From the NCBI GenBank assembly GCA_018466975.1, contig CM031562.1, positions 434,001 through 498,000 on the forward strand: a stretch of DNA of 64,000 nucleotides, written 5' to 3'. The position numbers were made by a program, and so were the translations under genes. Of the stretch, positions 34,833 to 46,220 are shown one piece after another (the first letter of the stretch is position 1; every line of letters starts with the position of its first letter). A model generated the notes under the pieces. That model ran no database searches, was not told where the DNA came from, and was given only the letters and a program-made list of their open reading frames with translations. The DNA comes from Sparassis latifolia (Eukaryota; Basidiomycota; Agaricomycetes; Polyporales; Sparassidaceae).

Positions 34833-37460
34833 CTACGTGAATCGGATGGGCACAACGGGGAGACAGTGAAACTGGTGCACGAATGTCTGCACATACAAGC
34901 GGATGATGCTATCCTGCAAGCGATTGTACTCATCTGCCTTGCAGATGAGCAGAGTGTCCGCATCTATTCGCAAGTCTTCCGGGACATCTGGCCACTGTTG
35001 CACGACTGCAAGGAATGCACTGAGGCGGGGACGGCTCTGCTCCCATCCCGGTGCAGGCGCACGAACCCAATGGAAAGCAATGTCATCTTCACTCCAGCAC
35101 AGTGCGACCGTCAGTCATGACCTGGTGGCACGTTTATCCCACACCTTGGCCACTTGTGCCTCGCATTCCCACCGATGTAAAGAGCCCCATTTGCTCATGT
35201 CCAAGAGACGAGCATCCAACGCATGCAACTTGCAGCGCCAGTTGGTCTCGTGCAGCTCCCACAAGATCTGCTCACAGACGTCGACCACATTATCCAGCGA
35301 GATCGGGTCCTCGCCCCAGGAGGGTTCCCATTGTCTCATCGTACGAGCTCATCCAGCCAGTGACAGCAAAGAGCCGACAAATATTTTGTTGCCACTCATG
35401 TTTATCCTTGGCTTTCTTCGCCGCACTCGATTTGCTGGTGACAAGACTTGCAGTGTTCGCGTCTGATAGCCCATCACCACTTGATGTTGATGCACCCTCA
35501 CACGCCGCTGCCTCGCCCTCGCCCGACGTCAAGGTGGCTGACATAGCGCTCTGACCTTCCGCAGTCTTGTCCAGACTGTAGTCTTCCCACAATGCATCCC
35601 TCCATTCTGCTATCTTCAGTGGAAGCTTGCCGATCATCGGATCTAAAATTCATTGATGACAAAACCTGCGGATCCGCACGAAATTGTGCAGGTACTGGGA
35701 AAGCTTGTCACCAGTGCAGTCAAGCACAAAGGGTGGCGGGAAAAAGTATGTTGCTGCCCATGGCAGTGCCATCAAAGGAGGCACACCCGAGAGGGCGGCA
35801 TTCCAGGCGTCGCCGAGGAACGCACTGGGCTTATGCAACAAAGACAGATGGGCGGGCTGCGATGCCCCCATGCTAGAACTTTCAGTGTTGCGATTTTTTT
35901 TTCCTCGCATGCCGTGGTGCATACGCTTGGACTTTTTGGCGGACTCCGCACTGCCCGAGGGCTGCAAATCGGCTCGGCCGTCACTCTGCTGTGCGGTTGG
36001 GAGTTGCGCGGATGGGAGTTTGTCATCCTTCTGCTTCTTCTGCGGGGGTTGTTCAGCAGTTGAGACTTCAGATGCGCCTTCGAGCGGAGGCAGGCCGGCA
36101 GTGCAGACAGCAGCCATAGCCTCATGCAACATCCTAGCAGGCCATTCACCCGCGGTGCAAGATTCCTGCAAGGTCCGTCTCATGCCTGAGCAGGCGCGGC
36201 CATGACATTTCCAGGCTTAGCTCATAGCTCACCAACACAGGACTAGCCCATTTCTCGATCTTTATCTTCTCTGTCTTAGTCTGGATGAATCAAAATGGTA
36301 TGCCGATGCAGAACAACGAATGCACGACGTTGGCGTCATTCGTGAAAGCACCTCGTACAGGCAAATATCCCAATCGGGTTTCCTGCGGAGGGTTGGCGTC
36401 TCCAGCCGACCGACGATGACAGTGTAATAGTTGACAAACCCCCACAGCTCAAGTGTGAGGCATTGCACGTGTGCCCCGAGCACGATCGCATGGGTGTAAG
36501 TCGTCGGGAGGAGGTGAAGACGGTTCAGACACTGACCCAGCATCAGTATGAGTTGCTGGCCGGGTTTCGTCTTCTCCGAAGTTGCTCTGCCAAGCTGGCG
36601 AGCAAAATTGTCCATCACCCGCAGTGCTGCCTCAGCCAGCGCATTGAACTTCTCCTCCGTCAGAAAGCCCAGATCGGGTACACCGCAGGGCGAATCCACC
36701 TCCCACTCCCATAACCTGATCTTGTCCCACAGAACCATCACATCTGCCTCCAACACAGCAGCCATACCCGGTATACACATGTGATGTATGACCTTTCAGT
36801 TGAACATCTGCGGCCACCTTGAATACTCCTGGGGACCCCAACATCCATCCTGCCGCGTCGCAATCTGCCCATCGAGTACTGCCGGGAATTCGGGTATGTA
36901 GCTCGCGTTCGGCGTGGTTATGACACCGTCATCACACAATGGAAACTCCGTGGCCAAAAGACCATCGAAAGGTGAAACTTCATCTGCCCCTGTTTCACTT
37001 GATCAGAGAGAGCTTGAACATTGTAAAAGTATTTGCCTACCCATTAAAAGTGTCGATCCACCAGTGATCGCCTGGTGAGATGACGACGCACTTGGCAACG
37101 TCATAGCCCGAGAGGTTAGATCGTTGTAGCCTTGGGAGGATGACGGTCGGGCATCTCTTCCATCGCATACTGTTCGATGAGCTTAGGAAAGAGTTTCAGA
37201 TCACTTAGCACTAGGCAGAAAGACCAGGTGAAAACATACCGGAATCGTTCTGATTGGGCTGCCCCGGCGCTGATCCCGAGCCACGTCCCCATCCTCATCC
37301 ACGTCCTCATCCTCGTCCTCGGCCTTGGCCTTGGCCTCATCTGGTAGACATCGTCTGATTCGGTAAGAATAATCAGCCTCACACAAGGCTTAGATGTACG
37401 ATTCGCGTACCTTCGCAGAAAAAAAAGGCGCCGCAATCCAGCGCCGATGAGCCTGCAGAC
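34833..37460 (-). pseudogene. KDZ cargo gene C: agaricomycete-expanded family
   Basis: Minus-strand pieces in order: DEAKAKAEDEDEDVDEDG, VILPRLQRSNLSGYDVAKCV, ISPGDHWWIDTFNG, LLATEFPLCDDGVI, LILMLGQCLNRLHLLPTTY, GAFTNDANVVHSLFCIGIPF followed by a stop and then FIQ, YLHNFVRIRRFC, LKIAEWRDALWEDYSLDK, LWELHETNWRCKLHALDARL and a C-terminal LQDSIIRLYVQTFVHQFH ending at TAG 34833. This pattern (VILPRLQ, a GxPFWF motif, WELHEVNWR) is that of a very common but uncharacterised family in mushroom genomes. Lesions: a frameshift near 37150, a TGA at 36290-36292 where the conserved Trp of GIPFW belongs, and a frame change near 36180. Confidence 0.6.
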
Positions 37461-38729
37461 AAAATGAGTGTACACTAACGTAACTACGAAATGTATGGAT
37501 GCTACACAATGAAGGGAAAATGAATGAGTAATGTGTGCTACGGCTGCACCACCTGTGAATAAGGGACTTACCACTGAGAGTACCTACTTCCAATCTCCAA
37601 CAGAGAAGCCAAAGACTCATGAAAATCTACAGGCCTCTGATCTTGATACAGGGGGCGCACAGCGTGCTCGAACGTGCACCGGTCTTGAGTTCTTGGGAAT
37701 CCCAGCCAGGCAAAGAGAGAAGTCTCTCTTCACATGTAGCTGTCATCCTCAGTGGCGTTCAAGAGGTGTATGCCTCTCATTCGCACTCTGGCTTTGAGGG
37801 AAAGAAGATCTTCAAGAAATTAGAATGTGAGACGAAACTCACAGAAGGGAGGAGGGTAGGGACGATGAATGATAATCAATGAAGGTAGGATGATCCTTGT
37901 TGATCCCTCTGAGTTCGGAGTCCGCCGGTCCGAGGCCTTTCGGGCTCTGAATGTGGATGGAAGAGGACTGCCCACTCACCATCCAATTTGAATCTCCGCC
38001 CAGATTCGATTGTCAGTGCTGGCGACTTCCTTGTTCTAAGTCCAACAGCCTCAAGTCCCAGCCGCCTCAGACTCAAGTTCAAGCTCTTTCCTCAAGCCTC
38101 TCTTCCTCCCTCCACCTCTTCAAGCACCCTGGTGCTCCGATGGCCATACGGCCATCGTGAGACCTCGGTTGGTGTCCGCTCCTGCTGGTATCACCAGCGG
38201 TTGAGTGTACACAGCAAATTCGAGGGCTTGCATGCCGACAATGGAGCTATAGCCGTGGTATGTATATTTTCGTAGTGTATCCTCTTCCGCTCGCTCTTCA
38301 CATTTAGGTCACCGCTATCCTTCATGGCCTTCCGTTGCTTTGGCCCTCAAGATGTCCTTCATTTCCTGGTAAGTCTTTTGCTATTCATTATCGATCTCCC
38401 TCACTTACTCTGGCACTGAGGTGGCTTGCTCACGGGCTCACGGGCTCTAGGTATATTCTTCCACGCATGTGAGGTTCCTACGCGATGATGTAGCAGTTGC
38501 GGCAGATCACGCATCCATTTTTCATTAGCTTCTCGATCAGTAGAGTTCGCGCTCATGCAGAGGCGATCTGTCAAGATTGGGACGGTGTGGGTTAGTGTAT
38601 GTAAGGTATCATAGAAGTACACCAGCATTTTGTGGGCCAGGGTACTGCTGTCCTCGGTGCACGCATTGTAAGTTCCTCTCGCTCTGTGAAATTCTCATCC
38701 TCTTATCACATCGGCAGCCCACTACCTCC
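37461..38729. other. Divergent intergenic region inside the KDZ element
   Basis: Lies between the 5' end of cargo gene C (minus) and the transposase start (plus), so it probably holds both promoters. Short minus-strand coding-like text (SGRRFKLDGEWAVLFHPH, 37880-38010) may belong to an N-terminal exon of gene C. Confidence 0.4.
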
Positions 38730-41700
38730 ATGACTCAACGAGCGGGCACGGCGAAGGGAATTACATTCCACGCATCTCATCGTAAAGTGGCCATCGTGTC
38801 GAAGAAGATGGAGATGGATGGTAAGGGCCGACATTTTCTCGCTGATACCCAAGTTCGATACACCCCCAAGTCCCCTGCCAAAAAGAGGAAGGTTTCGTGT
38901 GACAGCGAAGAGGGCATAGCAGATGCAGGGCCATCAGAGGTACAAACCGCTGAGCCCGACATTGCGATGCATGAAGGATCTCCGAAACAGCCTGCAGCTA
39001 CGACGGGACAGGTCAAGGTAAGCTGCATCTTCCATATTCCCACTCCGAGTTCTTAGTCTTTGCAGAATGGGGTTTCCAGGGTACTAGTGGAGTGGACGCC
39101 ATGCCTCCGTGACCTTCTCACTGACCTTCTGTCTGCGGAAGCTCATCTGAACATTCCCGGTCTGTGTGCATGCGGCGGCCCTTCAGTTGCATGATGCCGC
39201 GACTGCTTTCAAGGGCATGTATCTCGAAGGCCCATCGTCACGATCCTTTCCATTGGATTGATCTATGGAATGGCGAGTTCTTCGAGAAAGTCGACATGGG
39301 GATGTTTGGATATATTCTTTACCTTGGGCATCACGGGCAGCCCTGTCCGGACTTGGTCGACCGTCTGAAACCATCGAAATTTGTAGTCATGCACACTAAT
39401 GGGATTCACGAGCTTGCGGTGCATTGGTGCCATTGCACTGGAGCGCCAGAGCGCATCTCGCGAATGTTGCATGCCAGATTATTCCCTGCCACTTTAGATC
39501 ACCCGGAAAGCGCATTCACCGTGGCACTGCTGAAGGAGTGGCACATGCATGCCCTAACGTCGAAGAAGGGGGCGTACGACTACATGTACGCCATCAGACG
39601 CCTCACCAACAATTCCGCGCTGCACACTGTCAAGGTACGCATGTGTATTGATGAACGTCGATAGTCGCTGACTGAACGTTGCAGAATCGATACAGAGAAT
39701 TTAACATTGTTAGTCGAATTTGGCGTTATATCACCATGATGAAGCATAGTGGCAACTTCCACGGGATGGCCCTTCCGAATCGCGACCCTCAATCTCTCAC
39801 CGTGCCGTGCTTTACATGTTCATGGCCAGGCATGAATATGCCTCAAGATTGGAGGCAGACCCCAGCAGCGCTCGCGTGAGTCTAAATTTATTATTTATCG
39901 TGTGTCAAGTTCTCAAGTTCGGGCTAGATATATTCATACCTGTGAGCTTGGTGGCGACGGCAATCACGGCTTACAGAAGAAATGAAAACACGATGACCCG
40001 AACGATGTTAGTTTGGGTTTGGGACAAGGGTATTTCGTGCATCCAGACAAGATGAGCGAGTACATGGACTCTATTGAGGCCGAACCGGCTGTGAGTACTC
40101 AGCCACTATGAGCAGGAGTGCTTTAATGGAAGATGTTGCCCGAGACTTATAGTGGTTTCAAAGTTGCGTGAGCGCAACGCCCGGGCAAATTCCGCAACCT
40201 CGATGTGAGCGGTGTCGTTGCTGTCATATGCATACGCCATGGGTGTTTCCGACCGGCGGCCATGGTGGATTTACAAAAGGGAGAACGGTGCATTTCGATG
40301 CAACATCTCGTGCTCAGCGATTGACACAGCAGTAGGTTTGGCCACATGGACTTTGCCCTTGCAGGGGCTCTGGCAGGCCTCGAGGAACTGCAACATATTA
40401 TATTCACCTACGACGTTGCCTGCATCTACAAGATCAACATCCTCAAACACTTTGGTGCGCATTTTCCTCAACTCGTGCCCCTACTTGACCGGATACAGAT
40501 GCTGCTACTGAAAATGCACATGCTTGCCCACAAAGAAGCATGTCAGGTGCTGTATGCGGTCTGCTACATGGCATACACGTGGGGCACTGGACTTATGCAC
40601 GGAGAGAGCGTCGAGCATCCATGGGCTGAGCACAACCAGGCTGGCCTCAGTACGCGTGAGATGGGAGCGGGACATCGTCATGATGCTCTGAATGACATCC
40701 ACAATTATTGGAATTGGCGAAAGGTGGAGAACGTCGGTGAGTTTCTCACCGTTGTAGTTTATATAATCATGCCGACTTAGTGACCCTAACGAACTGTAAT
40801 AGGAGCATTTCTCGCACGCAAAGTCAACGAAGTGTTCAAAGGCCAAGAAGAGAAGACTCAACTATACGATGCATTGACCAAAGTCGCCGGTGCGGAGAAA
40901 GTGTTGACATGGCAGTGGATGGATGTCGACCCGAAGCAGAAGGGGAAGCAGGTGGAGAGTGTGTACTTACTAAACGATGCTAAAGGTTATTTTCCCAGCG
41001 CTGTTGGGTGTGCTTAACATGTCTTAGTGCCTACCGCCGGGCGTGCTTATCAAGAGCTCACGAAGATGGAGATCCAGCCGCGAGATGGACAGATGGATCT
41101 TGCAGTGGGCAAGGCACCATCAGGTGCCACACAGTTCCTGAAGACTGCTCTGCAGCTTGAGCAGAGGCAGTATGTCAGCCCTCCATCTTACGATGTTATA
41201 TGTCTCACGTTCACACAGGTTGGCACTGGAATCTCACCTAGTGAAGCACAAGGATGGCGACAACATTTCCGTTAGTGAATCTGCGAGTCTGGAAGCAGAA
41301 CGGTGGGGCTTGTGACGTGATATAGATAAGTGGCATCACCAGCAAGCGGCGTTCATGCCAAAGGTTGAGTTGCCAGATGCAGAGGATGTGGAGGACGATG
41401 AAGATGACAAAACGCACAGAAGACCGGAATCCGAGGCGCTGGCACTCCCCTCCGACTTCAGCGGCAGTGAGCACCAGACGTTTGGATTAGAAATTTTCGC
41501 CGCCTTCGAGAGACGCATCCGGATGGGGCAGGCATACGACCTACTCAGTGCCGTCAAGAAATCACTACGGCATCAAGGCGCATTTCTCAGCAACAAGACT
41601 AAGCACGCGCGGGGACAGAAGGACAACACTTGAGCCCAGAGGATGATCCAGAGTGCGGCCGAGCACACACGAAGTCTCACGCGGCGATACAACCACAATC

Positions 41701-42325
41701 AACAAAGGTTGATCGACCTTGGGATGGATGACGACGACTCGCTCTTACGCACGATCGACCTCAAGAAGGACCTAACTATCAAAAATGTACGTGTTGCACG
41801 CTCGCTCGAGGATAGCAAGGAAGTGCGTGCGTGGTTCTGGAATGTAGCTCCCCCTGGAGCGACAGCTCAAGATGTTGCAGCTTTCATTAACCGGGCTGTC
41901 GAAGGTACACCAACAGCTGAATGGTTCGAGCTAGCGCTATTCATTAACTGTTTGTGGCACCAACAGTGGAACGAGTTGAATGGTTCCGAGCTAGTGCCGA
42001 GAAAGCGCGTCACGACGAAGAGGTCAACAAACTGCACGAAGAGTTTCGACGAACGATACGTGCTTGGCGGTGTATGAACGAAGCATGGCGGACTGTGGGG
42101 AAGAAGGAGAACATCAAGAGAGGTGCTCAAGCCTATGCAAGGAAGAAGGCGAAGATGTTTGGAAGGATGGCTGCAGGGTGCGAGGGGACTTTTAGGAAAT
42201 CGAGGAGGGATCCAGATGGGGAGAAACTCGACTATAGTCAGGTGCGTTGTCAGCTGATGTCAGGATGTGCAAAGAGTGCTTACCTGTCCAACAAACCTCA
42301 AGGGGGATGCTACTGCCATGGGTAG
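38730..42325 (+). pseudogene. KDZ transposase with CxC2-like cysteine cluster
   Basis: Begins MTQRAGTAKGITFHASHRK at 38730 with a basic SPAKKRKV nuclear-import-like motif; exon 1 ends at 39017. A CxC2-type zinc cluster follows (LCACGG, CRDC, KAHRHDPFHWIDLWNG), then HELAVHWCHC and the PCFTC zinc pair. The RNase H-like core shows KHDDPNDVSL, GYFVHPDKM, TYDVACIYKIN (40409) and GESVEHPWAEHNQAG with GAGHRHDALNDIHNYWNWRK (40600-40730). The C-terminal helix pair (VEWFRASAEKARHDEEVNKL, ARKKAKMFGRMA) is also standard for KDZ. Broken by TGA at 39192, 39983 and 41631, a one-base loss just after CRDCF and a shift near 41960. It acts in transposition of the element when intact. Confidence 0.92.
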
Positions 42326-42439
42326 TAAGAGCAAGCACAGATGAAGCAGCACAGCTGTGTGGACTTATACTAACACTGACATTCTTCTTCATGCGAGCAT
42401 TAAACTATAATTTTACATATTTGTTTTCTTTCCTGTAGC

Positions 42440-42761
42440 TTTGAGATAATCCACCTTCTCTCGACTTTTGTGAGGGGAAGGTGGATCATCTATGTTGCTA
42501 AGACATGATCCAATGTACATAGAGTTGACTCAACAAGTGGATTATCCAGAGATGATCTTAAGATGATCTTCATTGAGATGATCTTAGCTGAGATAATCCA
42601 AGTCAAGATAATCTTAATTGGACTTTGGATAATCTTGCACAGGATAATCCCACCTGAGGTACTCACACTGAAGATAATCTAGTCCACACTGGTGAGAGAT
42701 AATCATTGGATGATCCTGCTTAAGATAATCTCAGACAAGATCATCATAAGATCATCCATAT
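42440..42761. repeat. KDZ right subterminal repeats
   Basis: Dense GATAATC, GATAATCT and GATGATC motifs, mirror of the left end. The opening GATAATCCACCTTCTCTCGAC also makes a local inverted repeat with GGGAAGGTGGATCATC. Confidence 0.75.
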
Positions 42762-42836
42762 GGGACTGCTTAGTTAGGGGGAAGTTAATCCTTTTTCCGT
42801 GCTTATTAGCACTAAAGATTATCCTCGATAACTGAC
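42762..42836 (-). repeat. KDZ right terminal inverted repeat
   Basis: The reverse complement reads GTCAGTTATCGAGGATAATC, then TTTAGTGCTAATAAGCAC and GGATTAACTTCC, matching 29922-29996. Confidence 0.9.
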
Positions 42837-42842
42837 ATCACT

Positions 42843-42850
42843 GAGGCATG
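42843..42850. repeat. Target-site duplication, right copy
   Basis: GAGGCATG, identical to 29907-29914. Confidence 0.6.
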
Positions 42851-43644
42851 TGGGTGTGCATGTGCATGGGATGAGCCCGTGGCGGGATTGGTGAGTGCAG
42901 ATGAGGGGAGGGCGATGGACTGCAGGGGGCGCGAGCCTGAGCGTGAGCCAAAGTGCGATCGTGTGCTGGGGGCAGAGGATGAAGACATAGTCGGTGAGCT
43001 CAGGGCAGACTTGAGTGAAGATGCCAAACATGACGAGGGATGCTCGTGGGTGGTCGAGGACCAGGCCTGGCAGGGCAAAAAAAAGTCTTGAAGCTTGAAT
43101 ATTGAATATTGAACGCAGGCATGGACTTCAGATTTTACGAAGTTCACCAGCACGTGACTTTCTAAAATGAACTTCACATTTTCTGGAGCCTCCAGAAAAC
43201 TTGTTGCTGGTACCCTATCAATGACTGCAAGGGCCACGAGGTGCAGCCTCCTCCCTGTCTCTGCTTCGTGTTTGTTTCAATGTTTTATTTAACCACTACT
43301 CCCTTCAGATCTGGTTTCCATCCACTACACGGTGCGTCAGCACCATGCTCATCTACATTCAAGCCCAGCTCTCTCCTCACCTCCACCCTCTCCTGGCACT
43401 CCTCCTCCCTTGTCTGACTTACTGTACTGCAGGAGCGACCGAGCATGATAAACTTCAAATTTTGCTCTGTTTTAACGACCTCATGCGACTTTTCACACGG
43501 TTTGTTCTTTGATCTCTCTTATTCTGATTTGATAATGACATTTCCCGGTGTCTATATTGATGAGCATGCTACAAAAACTCACAAAATGCATAGCACACTG
43601 CCTCTCTTGTCTCGCACGCAGCCCACCACACCTTCGACAGCTAC
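42851..43644. other. Right flank of the KDZ insertion
   Basis: On the minus strand this joins 29906 and downward once the transposon is removed, so it may be the promoter or 5' part of the decayed G-alpha gene. No gene recognised in it. Confidence 0.35.
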
Positions 43645-44920
43645 ACCCCTGTGCCCACCATCTGCCTGACCTCCGCTACTCCGTCCATAAGAGCCGATGC
43701 GAGCACATCCTTCTTCACCATCGCACCATTTGCGTTGTCTCCTCTTGCCCCGTGGGCTGATTCAGAGGCCCTGCAGAAGTGGCTCGTCCTGAAGAAGTCC
43801 AAACTGGGGCTGCTCAGGAGCGGGAAGATGAAAGAGCGGGTGAACAAAGACTTGTCAGATATCATGCACTGCATTGGTGGGACGGTGTCCACAGGGCAGA
43901 GTGGGTTCAAGATCTACATAGATTACAATGAGGACCCAGATATCGGGGAGATCATGGTGGCAAAAAGAAGAAGTCGCGGCTGGGCCTGGATGGCATGACG
44001 TGGGGCGCATTGGGTGAGGTGACGAACATCCCAGCAGTAAAGGAGCAGAAACCTAAGCCCGCGCCTGTCGAGAATTTACTGAAGGTGAAGGGGGACGAGA
44101 ACCAGAAGTGGTGGAGCATCAGAAGGGGGCGCAAAGACTTGAAGGAGAAGGCAAAGGCCAAGGAGAGCGAATGCCAGAAATTGCAAGTTCATTCCAAGAG
44201 TAGGCTCCTCGTTTTCTGCATGTCTTGAATTACTTATTGATCTTTGCACAGCACCAGAGCCCGAGATATCTGTTGACACGTGTGCGTGGTTCAATTCATT
44301 GGACTTGGACATCGTGCTGTCAGGTTCTGTGAGTCAGGAATGGCTGTGACAGCCTTCACCAATGCCAATCCCATTGCATGCTCCATCACCGCTGACAGCA
44401 GGAGCCATGCTCTCCGCTGTCCCATCAGACCCCTCCTGCACCACAAATGGTCTCCTTGCACCAGAGCCCCCCACAGGCAGTTCTGTTGTGCTCCATGCCA
44501 TCCAGTCAATGCACTCCCTGGCATGCATGGCAAGTTGGGCACAACTAACCAATACAAATAATGACATTCAGCATATCTCATTCTCAATGCAAATGGCCGG
44601 CCATCTTCGATCCTATCAAGTGGGTCATCTCTGTGCCCTCCATCCACAATTTCAGGTGGATCGACGATATCAGGCCATTCGGGTCGCTCCTTGTCAAGCT
44701 TGGTCATATTGGTTCGCTGGGACGAGGGGTGCATTCACTCTTCCAAAGAGTTGCAATGGAAGGGGAGAAGGAGCCAGCGAGAACAGGAGGGCGGGAATAC
44801 CAGGCGCGAATCCCAGCCTATTCAGTCATGTTTGTGAACTGGACTCCCATTTACCCTGACATTGTCATGAACTGGACAGCCAGCGGACGTCGGCCCATCG
44901 GTCTGTGTAAGGAGTTGTAA
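43645..44920 (+). pseudogene. Broken coding-like region, unknown family
   Basis: Coherent plus-strand protein text: EALQKWLVLKKSKLGLLRSG, KMKERVNKDLSDIMHCIGGT and KIYIDYNEDPDIGEIM. A one-base frame change at about 43960 leads to KKKSRLGLDGMTWGALGEV, KGDENQKWWSIRRGRKDLKE and a GT-AG intron at about 44198-44250, then PEPEISVDTCAWFNSLDLD. Downstream frames to 44920 (IFDPIKWVISVPSIHNFRWI) may continue it. I do not recognise the family. The frameshift suggests a dead gene, possibly part of another old element. Confidence 0.4.
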
Positions 44921-45740
44921 GCGATCGGCTCATGGCGAGAAAGGGAATGCTGGAGCGATCGGCCCACCGCCATAGGAGTATTTCTGAGTGATCGGCCCAC
45001 CGCCATGATGCTACTATTATATAGGCATGGGCCCACCGCCACGGTGATAGTTCTGAGCGATTGGCCCACTGCCATAGGTGTATTTTTGAGCGATCGGCTG
45101 ACCACCACTAGGGCTATTATGCAGCCATCGGCCCACCGCCATAGGTAGTGTTCTGAGCGATGGGCCCACCACCATAGGTATATTTCTGAGCGATGGGCCC
45201 ACCGCCATAGGTAGTGTTCTGAGCGATGGGCCCATGTAGGTACATTTCTGAGCGATGGGCCCACCGCCGTAGGTACATTTCTGAGCGATGGGCCCACTGC
45301 CACTGGGGCTATTATACAGCCATTGGATGACCACCATAGGTAGTGTTCTGAGCAATCGGCCCACCGCCATAGGTATATTTCTGAGCAATCGGCCCACCGC
45401 CATGGTGCTATTATACAGCCATCAGCCCACCGCCACTGTGGTAGTACTAAGCGATCGGCCGACTACCAGAGGGTAAGTTCTGAGCCATCAGCCGACCACC
45501 TCGGGGCTACTATACAGCCATCGGCCCACCGCCATAGGTAGTGTTCTGAGCAATGGGTGTTATTCTGAGCAGTGGGCCCACCGCCATAGGGGTACTTCTG
45601 GGCAGTGGGGCCCATCACCATAATGCTATTATTTACTGATGGGCTCACCACCATAGGGGTACCTTTGAGCAGTGGGCTCACCAACATGGTGTTATTAGTC
45701 AGTGATTGGTTGACCATCATAATACTGGCAGTGCCTGGAC
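44921..45740. repeat. 33-bp minisatellite array
   Basis: Roughly twenty degenerate units of about 33 bp built on CTGAGCGATGGGCCCACCGC plus CATAGGTA(G/T)(A/T)(G/T)TT, with occasional longer variants containing CTATTATACAGCCAT. Because 33 is a multiple of three, all minus-strand frames stay open for long distances (GGGPIAQKYTY-type 11-residue periods). I read this as repeat DNA, not protein. Confidence 0.9.
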
Positions 45741-45775
45741 TCAGCAAGACACCTAATCGCTAACCTGACACTACA

Positions 45776-46220
45776 TCTCTGGTGGAGTTTTTACAACATG
45801 GAGTCCTGCCTGAAACTTATCGTAGCTGTCGTATAGAGTGCAGTGCCACCATTTTATGAGTTTCTGATATATGGTGAGCCATGGCTTTACATTCTGGTGA
45901 TGGTGAGACTCAATTTGCCAAAAAGTCGCCAACCTGGCTCTCCTTCTCTGGCGAAGTTTGTTAAACTTGGAGGACTGTCTGAAACTTGTAGAAGAGGATT
46001 TATAAAGGGCAGTGCTGCCATTTTAGACTTCCTGGGTATATGGAGAGCAATGGCTTTACATTCTGGTGATGGCGAGACTCAACTAGTAAAAAACTCGCCA
46101 ACCTGGCTCTCCTTCTCTGGTGCAGTTTGTTAAACTTGGATGACTGTCTGAAACTTGTAGCAGAGGATTTATGAAGTTAAATTCCATCATTTTAGGAGTT
46201 TCTAGTATATGGCGAGCGAA
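45776..46220. repeat. 169-bp tandem repeat, about 2.6 copies
   Basis: Unit anchors at 45785, 45954 and 46123 (GTTTGTTAAACTTGGA...CTGTCTGAAACTTGTAG), with the shared inner part CATGGCTTTACATTCTGGTG and AACCTGGCTCTCCTTCTCTG. Period 169 bp, near nucleosomal length. Confidence 0.9.

Larger units (their letters stand above)
29915..42842 (+). mobile_element. KDZ-superfamily DNA transposon, 12.9 kb, with cargo
   Basis: Bounded by 75-bp terminal inverted repeats (29922-29996 and 42762-42836) and the 8-bp GAGGCATG duplication. About 400 bases inside each end carry dense subterminal GATAATC/GATCATCC motifs, likely transposase-binding sites. The plus strand carries a KDZ transposase with its CxC2-type cysteine cluster. 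The minus strand carries three cargo genes. One looks like the divergent HMG-type protein known from basidiomycete KDZ elements; another belongs to a family abundant in agaricomycetes. I found none of the TET/JBP dioxygenase motifs that often accompany such elements. The genes carry stops and frameshifts, so this copy is probably immobile unless helped in trans. Confidence 0.85.

Noticed and set aside
29915..42842. TET/JBP dioxygenase expected on a KDZ element
   Set aside because: I looked for the typical dioxygenase core motifs on both strands and did not see them.
44851..45403. 150- and 128-residue minus-strand repeat proteins
   Set aside because: All frames are open because the minisatellite period is a multiple of three. 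The frames overlap each other and have no unique N or C terminus.
44921..45740. Possible CRISPR-like array
   Set aside because: Units are contiguous degenerate repeats without unique spacers, in a eukaryotic context.
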